A stretch of DNA of 49,695 nt from Bacteroides sp. (GCA_020861095.1 JAJBTC010000053.1:1-49695), one strand, 5' to 3'. Counted from the first letter of the stretch, positions 16,148 through 25,115 are shown. Numbers and translations: made by a program. The notes: a model not told the origin generated them from the letters alone.

Positions 16148-17185
16148 CTACTTTTTCACTGTAGCCTCATAGTCTAAGCGAAAGGCTTCACACATCCAGT
16201 TGGCCAATGCCTGACGGTTGTCGCTGATCACAAAACGGCGCTGGTCGAAGGTATTCTGAAGATTTCCCAATTCAGTGAAGATACCTACCGGAGTAGTATT
16301 ATTCAGGACATATAAGTTGCGCGCACTCACTGTACCCGAGAATCCTCTGTTGGGCTGGTGACGTTTGTATTTCTGTTCAAACGTATTCTTCATCCGGGTA
16401 GCTAACTGTTTGCTTGCGGGCTTCTTGTCGGAATAGTAGAAATAAACATCTGTCTGCTGCTTTTTGCTGCGACTGTCTATGTGTATAAAAATAGACCGGC
16501 AATACTTGTATTTCTTGCTGTCTTCTTTGTAAAGCTGATTGATCTTATCACTACGCTGTTTCAGGCGTTGTACCTGATTGAGAGGGATGGGATCTCCCAT
16601 ACAAGTCTCCCGCTTGCTGTTAGACAGATACTTATCGTCGCGGATACCATCTTTGGCATCCTGAATGATGATATGTACTTTAGCTCCTTCCATCATCAGG
16701 TTACGAGCCAGCCGCAATGCCACATCGTAGGCATATTCATCTTCATGCAATTCTATATTCCCTACTTTACCAATGGCACCCGGGTCGGGTCCGCCGTGGC
16801 CGCTGACAATATAGAAACAGGCATCTTTGAGCCGATCTGTCTTTATCTCGACATCTGCCAGTTTCTTCCCGAAAAGCGGTTCGCGTATCCGCCGGGTGGT
16901 AGCACTTGCGGAACTTCCCGAAGAAGAATTTGCCGCGGAAAAAGCACCCTGGAGAGGCGGAAGTGTATAATTTACTCCCATCTTCAGACTGTTGTTCTTG
17001 CCCAGCTTGCCGCGGTTCAATTCGATGAACGCATCATAAGCGGCTTTACCCTGCCGGTTGTGCCGCCTGAGAAAAGCATATACTCCCTCTCCCTGCCGGG
17101 GCTTGGCCTGCTCTTGCTGTGCATACAAGGTACACAGCAGCAGAGAGAAAAAAATAGTACATATCAATCGGATCATTGTATTCAT
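16148..17185 (-). CDS. N-acetylmuramoyl-L-alanine amidase (Amidase_3 family)
   Basis: A 345-residue exported zinc amidase that removes stem peptides from MurNAc. It has a signal peptide (about 1-22, MNTMIRLICTIFFSLLLCTL), a LysM-like segment (about 33-78) ending NSLKMGVNYTLPPL, a Ser-rich linker, and the amidase domain. Zinc-site motifs are SGHGGPDPGAIG (His130 with this start), a Glu in ELHEDEYAYD, IFIHID, and the catalytic-region Glu in GIFTELGNLQN. The frame is open to 17308, but MNTMIRL at 17185 (or the ATG at 17176) gives a clean signal peptide. A minus-strand TATTTTTG promoter motif at 17240-17247 lies 55 nt upstream. The gene is monocistronic. Confidence 0.88.
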   Translation of the reverse strand: MNTMIRLICTIFFSLLLCTLYAQQEQAKPRQGEGVYAFLRRHNRQGKAAYDAFIELNRGKLGKNNSLKMGVNYTLPPLQGAFSAANSSSGSSASATTRRIREPLFGKKLADVEIKTDRLKDACFYIVSGHGGPDPGAIGKVGNIELHEDEYAYDVALRLARNLMMEGAKVHIIIQDAKDGIRDDKYLSNSKRETCMGDPIPLNQVQRLKQRSDKINQLYKEDSKKYKYCRSIFIHIDSRSKKQQTDVYFYYSDKKPASKQLATRMKNTFEQKYKRHQPNRGFSGTVSARNLYVLNNTTPVGIFTELGNLQNTFDQRRFVISDNRQALANWMCEAFRLDYEATVKK

Positions 17186-17404
17186 AGGTATTGGAAAGGC
17201 AACAGCGATGACCGTTGTCTGTTTCGTGTCTACGGCTAACAAAAATACAATATTTTTCCTTATTTTTGTCTGAAAATCTTTTTTATATACCCAATAACCA
17301 GGCGACAAGGCCTCTTACCGCCCCGATAGTACACCTTGTAAAGAGGATCTGTCGTCTGCCTGGTTATGAAAAGAAAAGGATAGAAATAGATATTTCAACC
17401 GTAA

Positions 17405-17436
17405 TTGACTTCGTCGACCGTTGGTTCATAAATTTG
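17405..17436 (+). promoter_or_regulatory. Promoter of the metY-like gene, partly inside a dispersed repeat
   Basis: TTG (17405-17407), 21 nt, TAAATTTG (17429-17436). The 26 bases 17405-17430 are identical to 44160-44185 in the palindrome island, so the repeat contributes the -33 TTG and the first two bases of the -7 element. Confidence 0.6.
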
Positions 17437-17460
17437 TAAATCGTAAATAAAGAATGTCCT

Positions 17461-18741
17461 ATGTCCAAGAAACTAAGCCCCGAAACCCTCTGCGTACAAG
17501 CTGGATGGCAACCTAAGAAAGGTGAGCCCCGCGTACTGCCCATCTATCAGAGTACGACATTTAAATACGATACCAGTGAACAGATGGCACGCCTTTTCGA
17601 TCTGGAAGATGCCGGATATTTCTATACCCGCCTGCAAAATCCGACCAACGACGCGGTAGCTGCCAAGATCGCGGCCCTGGAAGGGGGTGTCGCGGCCATG
17701 CTGACTTCCAGCGGACAAGCAGCCAATTTCTACGCCATTTTCAATATCTGCCAGGCAGGTGACCACTTTGTATGCTCTTCGGCCATCTACGGAGGGACAT
17801 TCAACCTGTTTGGTGTGACCATGAAAAAACTGGGGATCGAGGTTACCTTCGTGAGCCCCGATGCCCCGGAAGAGGAAATATCAGCGGCTTTCCGCCCCCA
17901 CACCAAACTGCTGTTCGGAGAAACGATATCCAATCCTTCGCTGGAAGTGCTGGATATCGAAAAATTTGCCCGTATCGCGCACCATCACGGCGTACCGTTG
18001 ATCGTAGACAATACCTTTCCTACGCCGATCAACTGCCGCCCTTTCGAATGGGGAGCCGATATAGTGGTACACTCCACTACCAAATACATGGACGGACATG
18101 CCACGGCCGTAGGAGGATGTATTGTAGACAGTGGTCATTTCGACTGGGAGTCGTATCCCGATAAATTTCCCGGACTGTGTACTCCCGATGAATCTTATCA
18201 CGGGCTGACCTATACAAAAGCATTCGGAAAGCTGGCGTATATCACCAAAGCAACGGCACAACTGATGCGTGATCTGGGTAGCATACCCAGTCCGCAAAAC
18301 GCTTTCCTGCTCAACATCGGACTGGAAACGCTGCACCTGCGTATGCCGCAACATTGCCGCAACGCGCAAAAGGTAGCGGAATACCTTTCCGGACATACGA
18401 AAGTAGCCTGGGTCAATTACTGCGGACTGCCGGGAAATCCGTACTACGAACTGGCACGGAAATACATGCCCGACGGTTCCTGCGGAGTGATCTCCTTCGG
18501 ACTGCAGGGTGGCCGGGAGGAGTCTATCCGTTTCATGGATTCTCTGGAACTGATCGCCATTGTCACTCACGTAGCAGACGCACGCACCTGTGTACTGCAC
18601 CCCGCCAGCCATACACACCGCCAGCTGACCGATGAACAGTTGCTCGAAGCAGGAGTACGACCCGATCTGATCCGGTTGTCGGTAGGTATCGAAAATGCCG
18701 ATGATCTGATCGCGGATATCGAACAGGCGCTGAAACAATAA
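17461..18741 (+). CDS. O-acetylhomoserine sulfhydrylase-like PLP enzyme (Cys/Met metabolism)
   Basis: A 426-residue member of the cystathionine gamma-synthase/lyase superfamily. Length and the N-terminal LCVQAGWQPKKGEPRVLPIY fit MetY, which makes homocysteine from O-acetylhomoserine and sulfide. PLP-binding residues are visible: SSGQAAN for phosphate binding (83-89), Asp183 in VDNTF, and the Schiff-base lysine Lys208 in HSTTKYMDGH. The C-terminal HPASHTHRQL and LIRLSVGIEN are standard. Cystathionine gamma-lyase or methionine gamma-lyase are alternatives, but the roughly 430-residue length with the long insert (FPGLCTPDESYHGLTY) favours MetY. It is monocistronic, with a promoter at 17405 and a terminator at 18765. 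Confidence 0.88.
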   Translation: MSKKLSPETLCVQAGWQPKKGEPRVLPIYQSTTFKYDTSEQMARLFDLEDAGYFYTRLQNPTNDAVAAKIAALEGGVAAMLTSSGQAANFYAIFNICQAGDHFVCSSAIYGGTFNLFGVTMKKLGIEVTFVSPDAPEEEISAAFRPHTKLLFGETISNPSLEVLDIEKFARIAHHHGVPLIVDNTFPTPINCRPFEWGADIVVHSTTKYMDGHATAVGGCIVDSGHFDWESYPDKFPGLCTPDESYHGLTYTKAFGKLAYITKATAQLMRDLGSIPSPQNAFLLNIGLETLHLRMPQHCRNAQKVAEYLSGHTKVAWVNYCGLPGNPYYELARKYMPDGSCGVISFGLQGGREESIRFMDSLELIAIVTHVADARTCVLHPASHTHRQLTDEQLLEAGVRPDLIRLSVGIENADDLIADIEQALKQ

Positions 18742-18764
18742 ACAACATACTGAAATTCCGAAAG

Positions 18765-18804
18765 AGTCCGTTTAAGAACATACCTGTTTTAAACGGACTT
18801 ATTT
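18765..18804 (+). terminator. Terminator of the metY-like gene
   Basis: AGTCCGTTTAA (18765-18775) pairs perfectly with TTAAACGGACT (18789-18799), followed by TATTTT. Confidence 0.8.
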
Positions 18805-19203
18805 TGAGGTACAATTCCTTATTAATAGTATAAATAGCTGATCGAAAGCAAATGATCTGTTCTCCCCCTTCTAAGATAGATCCTGATGTATCTGTATTTC
18901 CTGCCCCAAAGAGTCATTCCCGCTTCCTGATACACAAATTAGTTTACCTGCTTTAAAGATATTCTATGTATTTTTCACGATTATAGCCATTTTTCTCCTT
19001 CTGTCCTTATTAAGTTTGTAACGAAAAAAGGGGTTCCGGGATTTGATCCCACCCAACGAAACACCTTACCCATACCAGACAACATATGAAAGCAGAACAC
19101 CAGCAGCTATTTCCGACAGCAAAGGAAAATAGCTTCCCTCTGCAACAGAAAAATATTTTTGCTGATAGTAATAAAAATTCAATCTTAATTCTTTTTTAGC
19201 GTT
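18805..19203 (+). other. Leader region of the recombinase gene
   Basis: About 400 bp without a gene. TAAGTTTG (19011-19018) matches the -7 motif and would start a leader of about 180 nt before the recombinase ATG at 19204. No inverted repeat matching the 21-bp recombination sites is found here. Confidence 0.45.
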
Positions 19204-20394
19204 ATGGCATCTGTTCGAATAAAATTCCGTCCCTCGGCTTCACCTGATAAGAAAGGTGTTATCTACTACCAGATTATTGCAAAGCGAAAAGTGAAATTGA
19301 TAACGACTTCTTTCAGACTCTTTCCTGAAGAATGGGATAGGAAAAAGAGTAAAGTGATCTTCGATTGGGAAAACGAAAAAAGACTGAAAGAACTGTTGAT
19401 ACTCCATAAGAAAATAGAATCCGATTATCATCAATTGGTACGGATCATGTCTCTGTTAAAAGATGAGCCGGATGAAGCCAATAAAATAGTCATTTATTAT
19501 AAGAGGAAACTCCTGAACGATCATCTGTTCCCGTTTATGGAAAGTTGTATCTCCGAATTAAAAGAAGCCGGTCGGAAGAAGACTTCATCCACCTATACAA
19601 CTACTTTACGAAGTTTCCGGAAATTCCGTAACAACAAGGATATACGCATGGATCTTATAGACGCAGGTGTGGCCAAAGAATACGAAAACTGGTTGATCCG
19701 CCAACAGATCTGTCCCAACACCACATCTTTTTATATGCGTATACTCCGGGCAGTATATAATCGTGCCGTATCAGCCGGGCTCACTCCCCAACACTATCCT
19801 TTCCGGAACGTATATACAGGCATAGAAAAAACAGTAAAACGTGCCGTAGACCAGCGTGTGATCCACCGTTTGAAAAAGTTGGATCTGAGTAAGAAACCGA
19901 ACCTTATCTTTGCCAGAGATATGTTCCTCTTCAGCCTGTATACACGGGGAATGGCTTTTGTAGACATCGCACACCTCACTCCGGACCATATAATAAACAA
20001 CTATATAGAATACAAACGTCAGAAAACCGGACAAATCCTACGGATCAAAATAGAACCTGCTATCCGGGAGATCATAAACCAGTATGGTATCCGTACCGCA
20101 GAGAGTAAGTACCTCTTTCCCATTTTGACTGCCGAACGAAAATATGAAAGTTCATTGCGCATGCAAAACTATCGTCTCCATCTGATCTCTTCTCAGATCG
20201 GATTGGAAAACAAGTTAAGTTCCTATATCGCCAGACATACCTGGGCTTCCCTGGCAAAAAAGAGTAAAATACCGATCCGACTTATCAGTGAAGGTATGGG
20301 ACACGAGAACGAACGTACGACCCGTATCTATCTGGCCTCTTTAGACCAGAGTATGATTGACCAGGCAAGTGCACGTCTACTGGCTATTCTGTAG
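19204..20394 (+). CDS. Tyrosine site-specific recombinase, probable DNA invertase
   Basis: A 396-residue tyrosine recombinase of the Bacteroidetes type. It has an N-terminal arm-binding domain (about 1-85), a SAM-like core-binding domain (about 105-205) and a catalytic domain. Catalytic residues are Arg248 (YTRGMAFVD), a Lys near 271-274, Arg344 (SYIARHTWAS), His367 (GMGHENERTT) and nucleophile Tyr376 (RIYLASL). As in many Bacteroidetes enzymes, the first box II His is replaced (SSYIAR). Perfect 21-bp inverted repeats begin 31 bp after its stop, so it probably inverts the 407-bp segment between them. There is no transposon or conjugation cargo, arguing for a resident invertase and not a mobile-element integrase. 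Confidence 0.9.
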   Translation: MASVRIKFRPSASPDKKGVIYYQIIAKRKVKLITTSFRLFPEEWDRKKSKVIFDWENEKRLKELLILHKKIESDYHQLVRIMSLLKDEPDEANKIVIYYKRKLLNDHLFPFMESCISELKEAGRKKTSSTYTTTLRSFRKFRNNKDIRMDLIDAGVAKEYENWLIRQQICPNTTSFYMRILRAVYNRAVSAGLTPQHYPFRNVYTGIEKTVKRAVDQRVIHRLKKLDLSKKPNLIFARDMFLFSLYTRGMAFVDIAHLTPDHIINNYIEYKRQKTGQILRIKIEPAIREIINQYGIRTAESKYLFPILTAERKYESSLRMQNYRLHLISSQIGLENKLSSYIARHTWASLAKKSKIPIRLISEGMGHENERTTRIYLASLDQSMIDQASARLLAIL

Positions 20395-20424
20395 ATGTAC
20401 GGGGCATAGCAAAAAAATATCCGC

Positions 20425-20831
20425 CTCTTACAAAGAGGAGGATAGGATACATCTGCAAATGTAAAAAATATAATTGAAATCCGCGATTTTATCTGTTCTT
20501 TTTCAGAAAAAATCAACTAAGTCACTCTAAATAAACGGACTGTTTCTACCTCCTGTTCTCTCTCTGTTTCTATCTCTCTGATCCTTCTTATTCTTCTGCA
20601 CCTATATCTGTTCGTGCCTATCCAACTCATTCCCTGTATGTTTAATCATTTGTTTCTATACCGCTGCTCTTATTTTCCCGTCTGTAAGACCCTGTAAGGA
20701 TGCAGGACAGTATAAGGCATATCCATGTTTTACGGTCCATTTAAAAAGCACGATACAGGTGAAAGAATAATTCACTAATTATCAAATTATTCTCCCACAC
20801 CATACCTTTTCTATCCTCCTCTTTGTAAGAG
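20425..20831. mobile_element. Predicted invertible DNA segment (inverton) bounded by 21-bp inverted repeats
   Basis: The left repeat 20425-20445 (starts CTCTTACAAAGAGG) and the right repeat 20811-20831 (ends CTCTTTGTAAGAG) are exact reverse complements over 21 bp. The 365-bp interior has no gene. It carries one clear promoter motif, TACATTTG on the minus strand at 20456-20463, 10 bp inside the left repeat. In the orientation given it fires leftward into the 3' end of the recombinase gene. After inversion it would sit just inside the right repeat and read toward the glycosyltransferase. No TAnnTTTG motif on the plus strand was found in the segment. Confidence 0.85.
20456..20463 (-). promoter_or_regulatory. 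Invertible -7 promoter motif TACATTTG
   Basis: Reads CAAATGTA on the plus strand. It points away from the glycosyltransferase in this assembly orientation (predicted OFF). No -33 TTG at the usual spacing was seen, so strength is uncertain. Confidence 0.55.
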
Positions 20832-21216
20832 AAGGATAAAATCAGCAAACTCTACAGGGTATACATTCCTCTATAGAGCATCGTTTACTTCTTGCATCTG
20901 AGAAGTAAGATCCTGATCCTGGATACAAAGCACTTATATGGATGTGACAAAACAAACTTACGAATAATGAATACACAGCTCTTCGCTCTGCATCGTATGA
21001 AATCACGGAAAGTCCCGGATGATAACCCGATACAGATATACAAGGCACTTTTCTCTCTGCACTGCCCCATGAGGCAGATATGCAGGTACGATGACCATCG
21101 ATGTAGTCTATATTACAATTCCTGTTCAAAGCAGAAGCATAGAATAAGTAGAATAAATTACTTCTGATGTATTCTCAAAAACTCCCGGAACACGATTATC
21201 CATTATTTTTTATTAT
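20832..21216 (+). other. Fixed leader between the inverton and the glycosyltransferase gene
   Basis: About 385 bp. It contains no TAnnTTTG motif on the plus strand and no convincing ORF; overlapping frames of 91 and 95 codons on the two strands look like chance. If the inverton promoter is ON, this would be a transcribed leader of nearly 400 nt. Confidence 0.5.
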
Positions 21217-21933
21217 ATGCAGTCTCTTCATATCATTACTCCTGTCAAAGATTCCATAGAATTGACTTTACAAACGATCGGCTCCATCATGAGTTCGAAA
21301 GTCAATATACCTTTTCAGTATACCGTATACAACGATTTCAGTACTCCGGAAAATACGGAACGACTTCGGAAAGCATCCGGGAAATATGGATTCACGCTCA
21401 TCCATCTGGCAGGCCTGACCGATCATCCTTCACCCAATTATCTTCTTGTTCTGCAAATGGCACAAAAAAAAGCACTGGAAGACGATAGTTATGTATGTAT
21501 TGTAGAATCTGACGTTATTATACAGCCTGATACCCTTCAGTCTTTATACGATGAAGCCTTGAAACGATCCGACTGTGCGCTTATGGCAGCCGTGACAGTA
21601 GACGAAGAAGGGAAAGTCAACTATCCCTATTTGTATGCAAAGAAATATTCCGGATCCGTAACAGAAATGAAAAAGCACCTGAGCTTTTGCTGTACGATCT
21701 TGAGTCATACCTTCTTACATACATTTGATTTTAAGCAATTAGATCCTGCGAAATCATGGCATGATGTTACTATTTCACATAAATCCCTTCAACTTGGATT
21801 CAGCAATTATCTTTGTATGCATATAAAGGTCTTCCATAAACCTCATAGCAGCAGGCCATGGAAGTTATTAAAATATACCCATCCGTTCAGATACTACTTT
21901 CTGAAAATCCTGCATAAAAGAGATAAGATTTAG
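21217..21933 (+). CDS. Family 2 glycosyltransferase, probably phase-variable
   Basis: A 238-residue GT-A fold glycosyltransferase. The N-terminal Rossmann-like strand is HIITPVKDSIELTLQTIGSI, followed by YTVYNDFSTPENTERL, a metal-binding Asp cluster VESDVII (96-102), and an acceptor-side WHDVTISHKSLQLG that supplies the distal acidic residue. There is no transmembrane segment. The protein is short for GT2, so it may be a minimal enzyme adding one sugar to a surface glycan or protein; donor and acceptor are unknown. It is monocistronic, closed by the hairpin terminator at 21983. Lack of a fixed promoter and the adjacent inverton imply on/off expression. Confidence 0.85.
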   Translation: MQSLHIITPVKDSIELTLQTIGSIMSSKVNIPFQYTVYNDFSTPENTERLRKASGKYGFTLIHLAGLTDHPSPNYLLVLQMAQKKALEDDSYVCIVESDVIIQPDTLQSLYDEALKRSDCALMAAVTVDEEGKVNYPYLYAKKYSGSVTEMKKHLSFCCTILSHTFLHTFDFKQLDPAKSWHDVTISHKSLQLGFSNYLCMHIKVFHKPHSSRPWKLLKYTHPFRYYFLKILHKRDKI

Positions 21934-21982
21934 TAGGAAACGGTCTGTGACCTATTGAAAAAATAAGATATTTCCCCGCCCC

Positions 21983-22016
21983 CATCAGATGGTTTATATC
22001 ACCATCTGATGTTTTT
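21983..22016 (+). terminator. Terminator of the glycosyltransferase gene
   Basis: CATCAGATGGT (21983-21993) and ACCATCTGATG (22001-22011) form a perfect 11-bp stem followed by five Ts. Confidence 0.88.
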
Positions 22017-22120
22017 ATAAGTCTTTTTTCCAGGATATCCTACCTTGTTAATTTTGTCCCATTTCTCATAAATATTGATCTATTTAGAGAGATACGATAA
22101 TACTTTATCGCATTTATGCT

Positions 22121-22128
22121 TACTTTTG
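22121..22128 (+). promoter_or_regulatory. -7 promoter motif TACTTTTG of the malic enzyme gene
   Basis: Exact TAnnTTTG match, 36 nt before the ATG at 22164. Confidence 0.65.
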
Positions 22129-22163
22129 TAACCATTGATAACTTTTACTAAAATCAACTTACC

Positions 22164-24449
22164 ATGGCAAAAATAACCAAAGAGGCCGCTTTGCTCTATC
22201 ACTCCCAGGGCAAACCGGGCAAAATAGAAGTAGTACCTACCAAACCTTACAGTACACAGAGTGACTTATCGCTTGCCTATTCTCCGGGAGTAGCCGAACC
22301 GTGTCTGGAAATAGAAAAAGATCCGCAGAACGCATATACATATACTGCTAAAGGAAATCTGGTGGCAGTGATCTCGAACGGTACGGCAGTGCTGGGCCTG
22401 GGAGATATCGGCGCCCTGAGTGGCAAACCGGTGATGGAAGGAAAAGGACTCCTCTTCAAAATATATGCCGGGATTGATGCGTTTGACATTGAAGTCGACG
22501 AAAAAGATCCGGAGAAGTTTATCCAGGCTGTCAAAGCCATTGCGCCGACTTTCGGAGGGATCAACCTGGAAGACATCAAAGCACCTGAATGTTTTGAGAT
22601 CGAGCAACGTCTGAAAGAGGAATTAGACATTCCGGTGATGCACGACGACCAGCACGGTACGGCTATTATCTCCAGTGCCGGACTGCTGAACGCGCTGGAA
22701 GTGGCAGGCAAGAAGATCGGAGAGGTAAAGATCGTGGTAAATGGCGCGGGAGCTTCGGCAGTATCGTGTACCAGACTGTACGTATCTCTGGGAGCCCGAC
22801 TGGAAAACATTGTGATGTTAGATAGCAAAGGGGTGATTAGTAAAGACCGCACCGATCTGAATGAGCAGAAACGTTACTTTGCTACCGATCGTACCGATAT
22901 CCGTACCCTGGAAGAGGCTATCAAAGGGGCGGATGTATTCCTGGGACTGTCCAAAGGAAATGTGGTATCTCAGGACATGATCCGCAGCATGGCAGCGATG
23001 CCCATCGTTTTCGCATTGGCCAATCCTACTCCGGAGATCTCTTACGAAGAGGCGATGTCTGCCCGTCCCGATGTATTGATGGCTACCGGACGTTCGGACT
23101 ATCCGAACCAGATCAACAACGTGATCGGATTCCCTTATATTTTCCGGGGCGCTCTGGATACACAGGCCAAAGCCATCAACGAAGAGATGAAGATCGCTGC
23201 CGTGCATGCGATCGCAGACCTGGCCAAACAGCCTGTACCTGATGTGGTGAATGAAGCGTACCGGGTGAATAGTCTCACCTTCGGAGCCGAGTATTTTATT
23301 CCGAAACCGGTAGATCCCCGCCTGATCACCGAAGTATCTATGGCAGTAGCGAAAGCTGCGATGCAAAGTGGAGTGGCCCGCAAGCGCATCGAAGACTGGG
23401 ATGCTTACAAAGTGCGCCTGCGCGAACTGATGGGGTATGAGTCTAAACTGACCCGGCAACTCTACGAGATGGCACGCCGCGATCCGCAACGGGTGGTCTT
23501 TGCCGAGGGTATTCACCCCAATATGCTGAAAGCCGCTGTGGAAGCCAGGGCCGAAGGCATCTGTCATCCGATCCTGCTGGGTAATGACGAACGGATCGAA
23601 AAGCTCGCCAGAGAACTTGAACTGAGCCTGGAGGGGATTGAAATCGTGAACCTGCGCCACGACCGTGAAGCGGAACGGCGCGAACGCTACGCGCGTATCC
23701 TGTCGGAAAAACGTGCCCGTGAAGGAGCGACCTACGAAGAGGCCAACGACAAGATGTTCGAGCGCAACTACTTCGGAATGATGATGGTGGAAACAGGAGA
23801 CGCGGATGCTTTCATCACAGGTCTCTATACCAAATACAGCAATACGATTAAGGTGGCGAAAGAGGTGATCGGTATCCGCCCCGAATACAAGAACTTCGGT
23901 ACCATGCACATCCTCAACTCGAAAAAAGGAACTTATTTCCTGGCAGATACACTGATCAACCGTCACCCCGATACGGAAACACTGATCGACGTGGCAAAGC
24001 TGGCGGAACAGACCGTACGCTTCTTCAACCATACCCCGGTGATGGCTATGCTCTCCTACTCCAACTTCGGTTCGGATCAGGCAGGAAGTCCGGCACAGGT
24101 ACATGAAGCAGTGGAGTATATGCAGCAGAACTATCCCGATCTGGCGATCGACGGAGAAATGCAGGTGAACTTTGCCATGAACCGCGAACTGCGTGACGCC
24201 AAATATCCGTTCACCCGCCTGAAAGGAAAAGACGTGAATACACTGGTTTTCCCCAACCTCAGTTCGGCCAACTCCGGCTATAAACTGATACAGGCGATGA
24301 CAGATACGGAACTGATCGGCCCCATCCAGATGGGACTTAACAAACCGATCCACTTCACCGATATCGAAAGCTCGGTACGTGACATTGTCAATATTACAGC
24401 CGTAGCTACGATTGATGCAATTGTTTATAAAAAGAAAACAGGAAAATAA
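22164..24449 (+). CDS. maeB: NADP-dependent malic enzyme with phosphotransacetylase-like C-terminal domain
   Basis: A 761-residue two-domain protein that decarboxylates malate to pyruvate. Residues 1-425 form the malic enzyme domain, with SLAYSPGVAEPC, a catalytic/metal region including GGINLEDIKAPECFEIE and PVMHDDQHGTA, and the dinucleotide-binding VVNGAGASAVSC. Residues from about 430 onward form a phosphotransacetylase-type domain, probably regulatory as in E. coli MaeB (759 residues). Length agrees with full-size MaeB. Nicotinamide cofactor preference is taken from the family. The gene has its own promoter and is followed by an inverted pair of dispersed repeats. In these anaerobes it would feed pyruvate and NADPH from C4 acids. 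Confidence 0.95.
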   Translation: MAKITKEAALLYHSQGKPGKIEVVPTKPYSTQSDLSLAYSPGVAEPCLEIEKDPQNAYTYTAKGNLVAVISNGTAVLGLGDIGALSGKPVMEGKGLLFKIYAGIDAFDIEVDEKDPEKFIQAVKAIAPTFGGINLEDIKAPECFEIEQRLKEELDIPVMHDDQHGTAIISSAGLLNALEVAGKKIGEVKIVVNGAGASAVSCTRLYVSLGARLENIVMLDSKGVISKDRTDLNEQKRYFATDRTDIRTLEEAIKGADVFLGLSKGNVVSQDMIRSMAAMPIVFALANPTPEISYEEAMSARPDVLMATGRSDYPNQINNVIGFPYIFRGALDTQAKAINEEMKIAAVHAIADLAKQPVPDVVNEAYRVNSLTFGAEYFIPKPVDPRLITEVSMAVAKAAMQSGVARKRIEDWDAYKVRLRELMGYESKLTRQLYEMARRDPQRVVFAEGIHPNMLKAAVEARAEGICHPILLGNDERIEKLARELELSLEGIEIVNLRHDREAERRERYARILSEKRAREGATYEEANDKMFERNYFGMMMVETGDADAFITGLYTKYSNTIKVAKEVIGIRPEYKNFGTMHILNSKKGTYFLADTLINRHPDTETLIDVAKLAEQTVRFFNHTPVMAMLSYSNFGSDQAGSPAQVHEAVEYMQQNYPDLAIDGEMQVNFAMNRELRDAKYPFTRLKGKDVNTLVFPNLSSANSGYKLIQAMTDTELIGPIQMGLNKPIHFTDIESSVRDIVNITAVATIDAIVYKKKTGK

Positions 24450-24455
24450 AGGGAT

Positions 24456-24760
24456 TTACGATTGACGGATTTACGATATACGATTGAAGTTACTTTTGCT
24501 TTATGGGACAGGTTTTCTTTTTCAGACAGAAGAACAAAAGAACATATAAGAGTTTTGAGTGATAAGTGATAAGTTGTGACGTACTACTCATCATTCACTG
24601 CTGATAGATAGATGTCATTCTATAGATTTTATTTTCTTCATCTGTTCTTCTGTTCTTTTGTCTGATGAAAAAAGAAAATGCATAGCGTGAAGGTACATAG
24701 GAAAGGAGTTGTAATTTCAATCGTAAATCGTAAATCCGTAAATCGTAAATCTCTATTTAC
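24456..24760. repeat. Inverted pair of TCGTAAATC-family dispersed repeats
   Basis: The left copy reads in reverse: GATTTACGATTGACGG, ATATACGATTGAAG, CAGACAGAAGAACAAAAG (about 24456-24546). The right copy (about 24640-24760) reads forward: GTTCTTTTGTCTGATG, TTGTAATTTCAATCG and four CGTAAATC units. The pair could form a large cruciform. The right copy matches 11-124. No coding role. Confidence 0.75.
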
Positions 24761-24779
24761 CCTAAATAAAACATGCAGT

Positions 24780-24956
24780 ATGAAAAAGCCGTTATCTACC
24801 TCCCAGATTGTATGCCTCTCTCTGCTCTGGCTTGCACTTTGCTACATCGTATTGGTCAGCGTGGAACGGATAGACGGTCCGGTCATTGTCACGCTGATCA
24901 TGTCCGCGCTGTTTGTCTTCCTTCCTGTTTATAAATCCCTCAGGAAAAAGAAATAA
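24780..24956 (+). CDS. Small two-helix membrane protein
   Basis: A 58-residue protein starting MKKPLSTSQIVCL with two predicted transmembrane helices (about 8-28 and 33-50) and a basic C-terminus KSLRKKK. The open frame extends upstream to 24678, but that part only translates the dispersed repeat (tandem VNRKS), so the ATG at 24780 is chosen. Function is unknown. It sits between the malic enzyme and GDH genes, but GDH has its own promoter downstream. Confidence 0.65.
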   Translation: MKKPLSTSQIVCLSLLWLALCYIVLVSVERIDGPVIVTLIMSALFVFLPVYKSLRKKK

Positions 24957-25028
24957 TGTCTTTTTATTCGTTTTTACCGACTTAAACTTTCTTTTTTTAT
25001 ATTTTTCTCGCTTTTTATTTATAAAGTG

Positions 25029-25059
25029 TTTGCTTGCTTAATTTTTATGTTTACTTTTG
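25029..25059 (+). promoter_or_regulatory. Near-consensus promoter of the NADP-type GDH gene
   Basis: TTTG (25029-25032), 19 nt, TACTTTTG (25052-25059): both elements at ideal spacing. It falls inside an upstream extension of the GDH frame and so excludes the GTG start at 25026. Confidence 0.85.
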
Positions 25060-25115
25060 CAACCGCAAACTTAAACTTGAATAGAAGTATAACACCAATA
25101 AAAGTAGAGAACATT

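Noticed and set aside
19204..20394. Recombinase as integrase of a conjugative transposon or phage
   Set aside because: No transfer, phage or cargo genes and no tRNA attachment site nearby; perfect inverted repeats right beside it fit a local invertase better.
22818..24353. 511-codon minus-strand ORF opposite maeB
   Set aside because: Shadow of the malic enzyme gene; composition rich in His, Phe and Arg, typical of antisense frames.
25026..25115. GTG-started 30-residue extension of the NADP-type GDH
   Set aside because: It contains the consensus promoter at 25029-25059, so it cannot be translated from that transcript; homologous GDHs start at MNAAKVL-like sequence.
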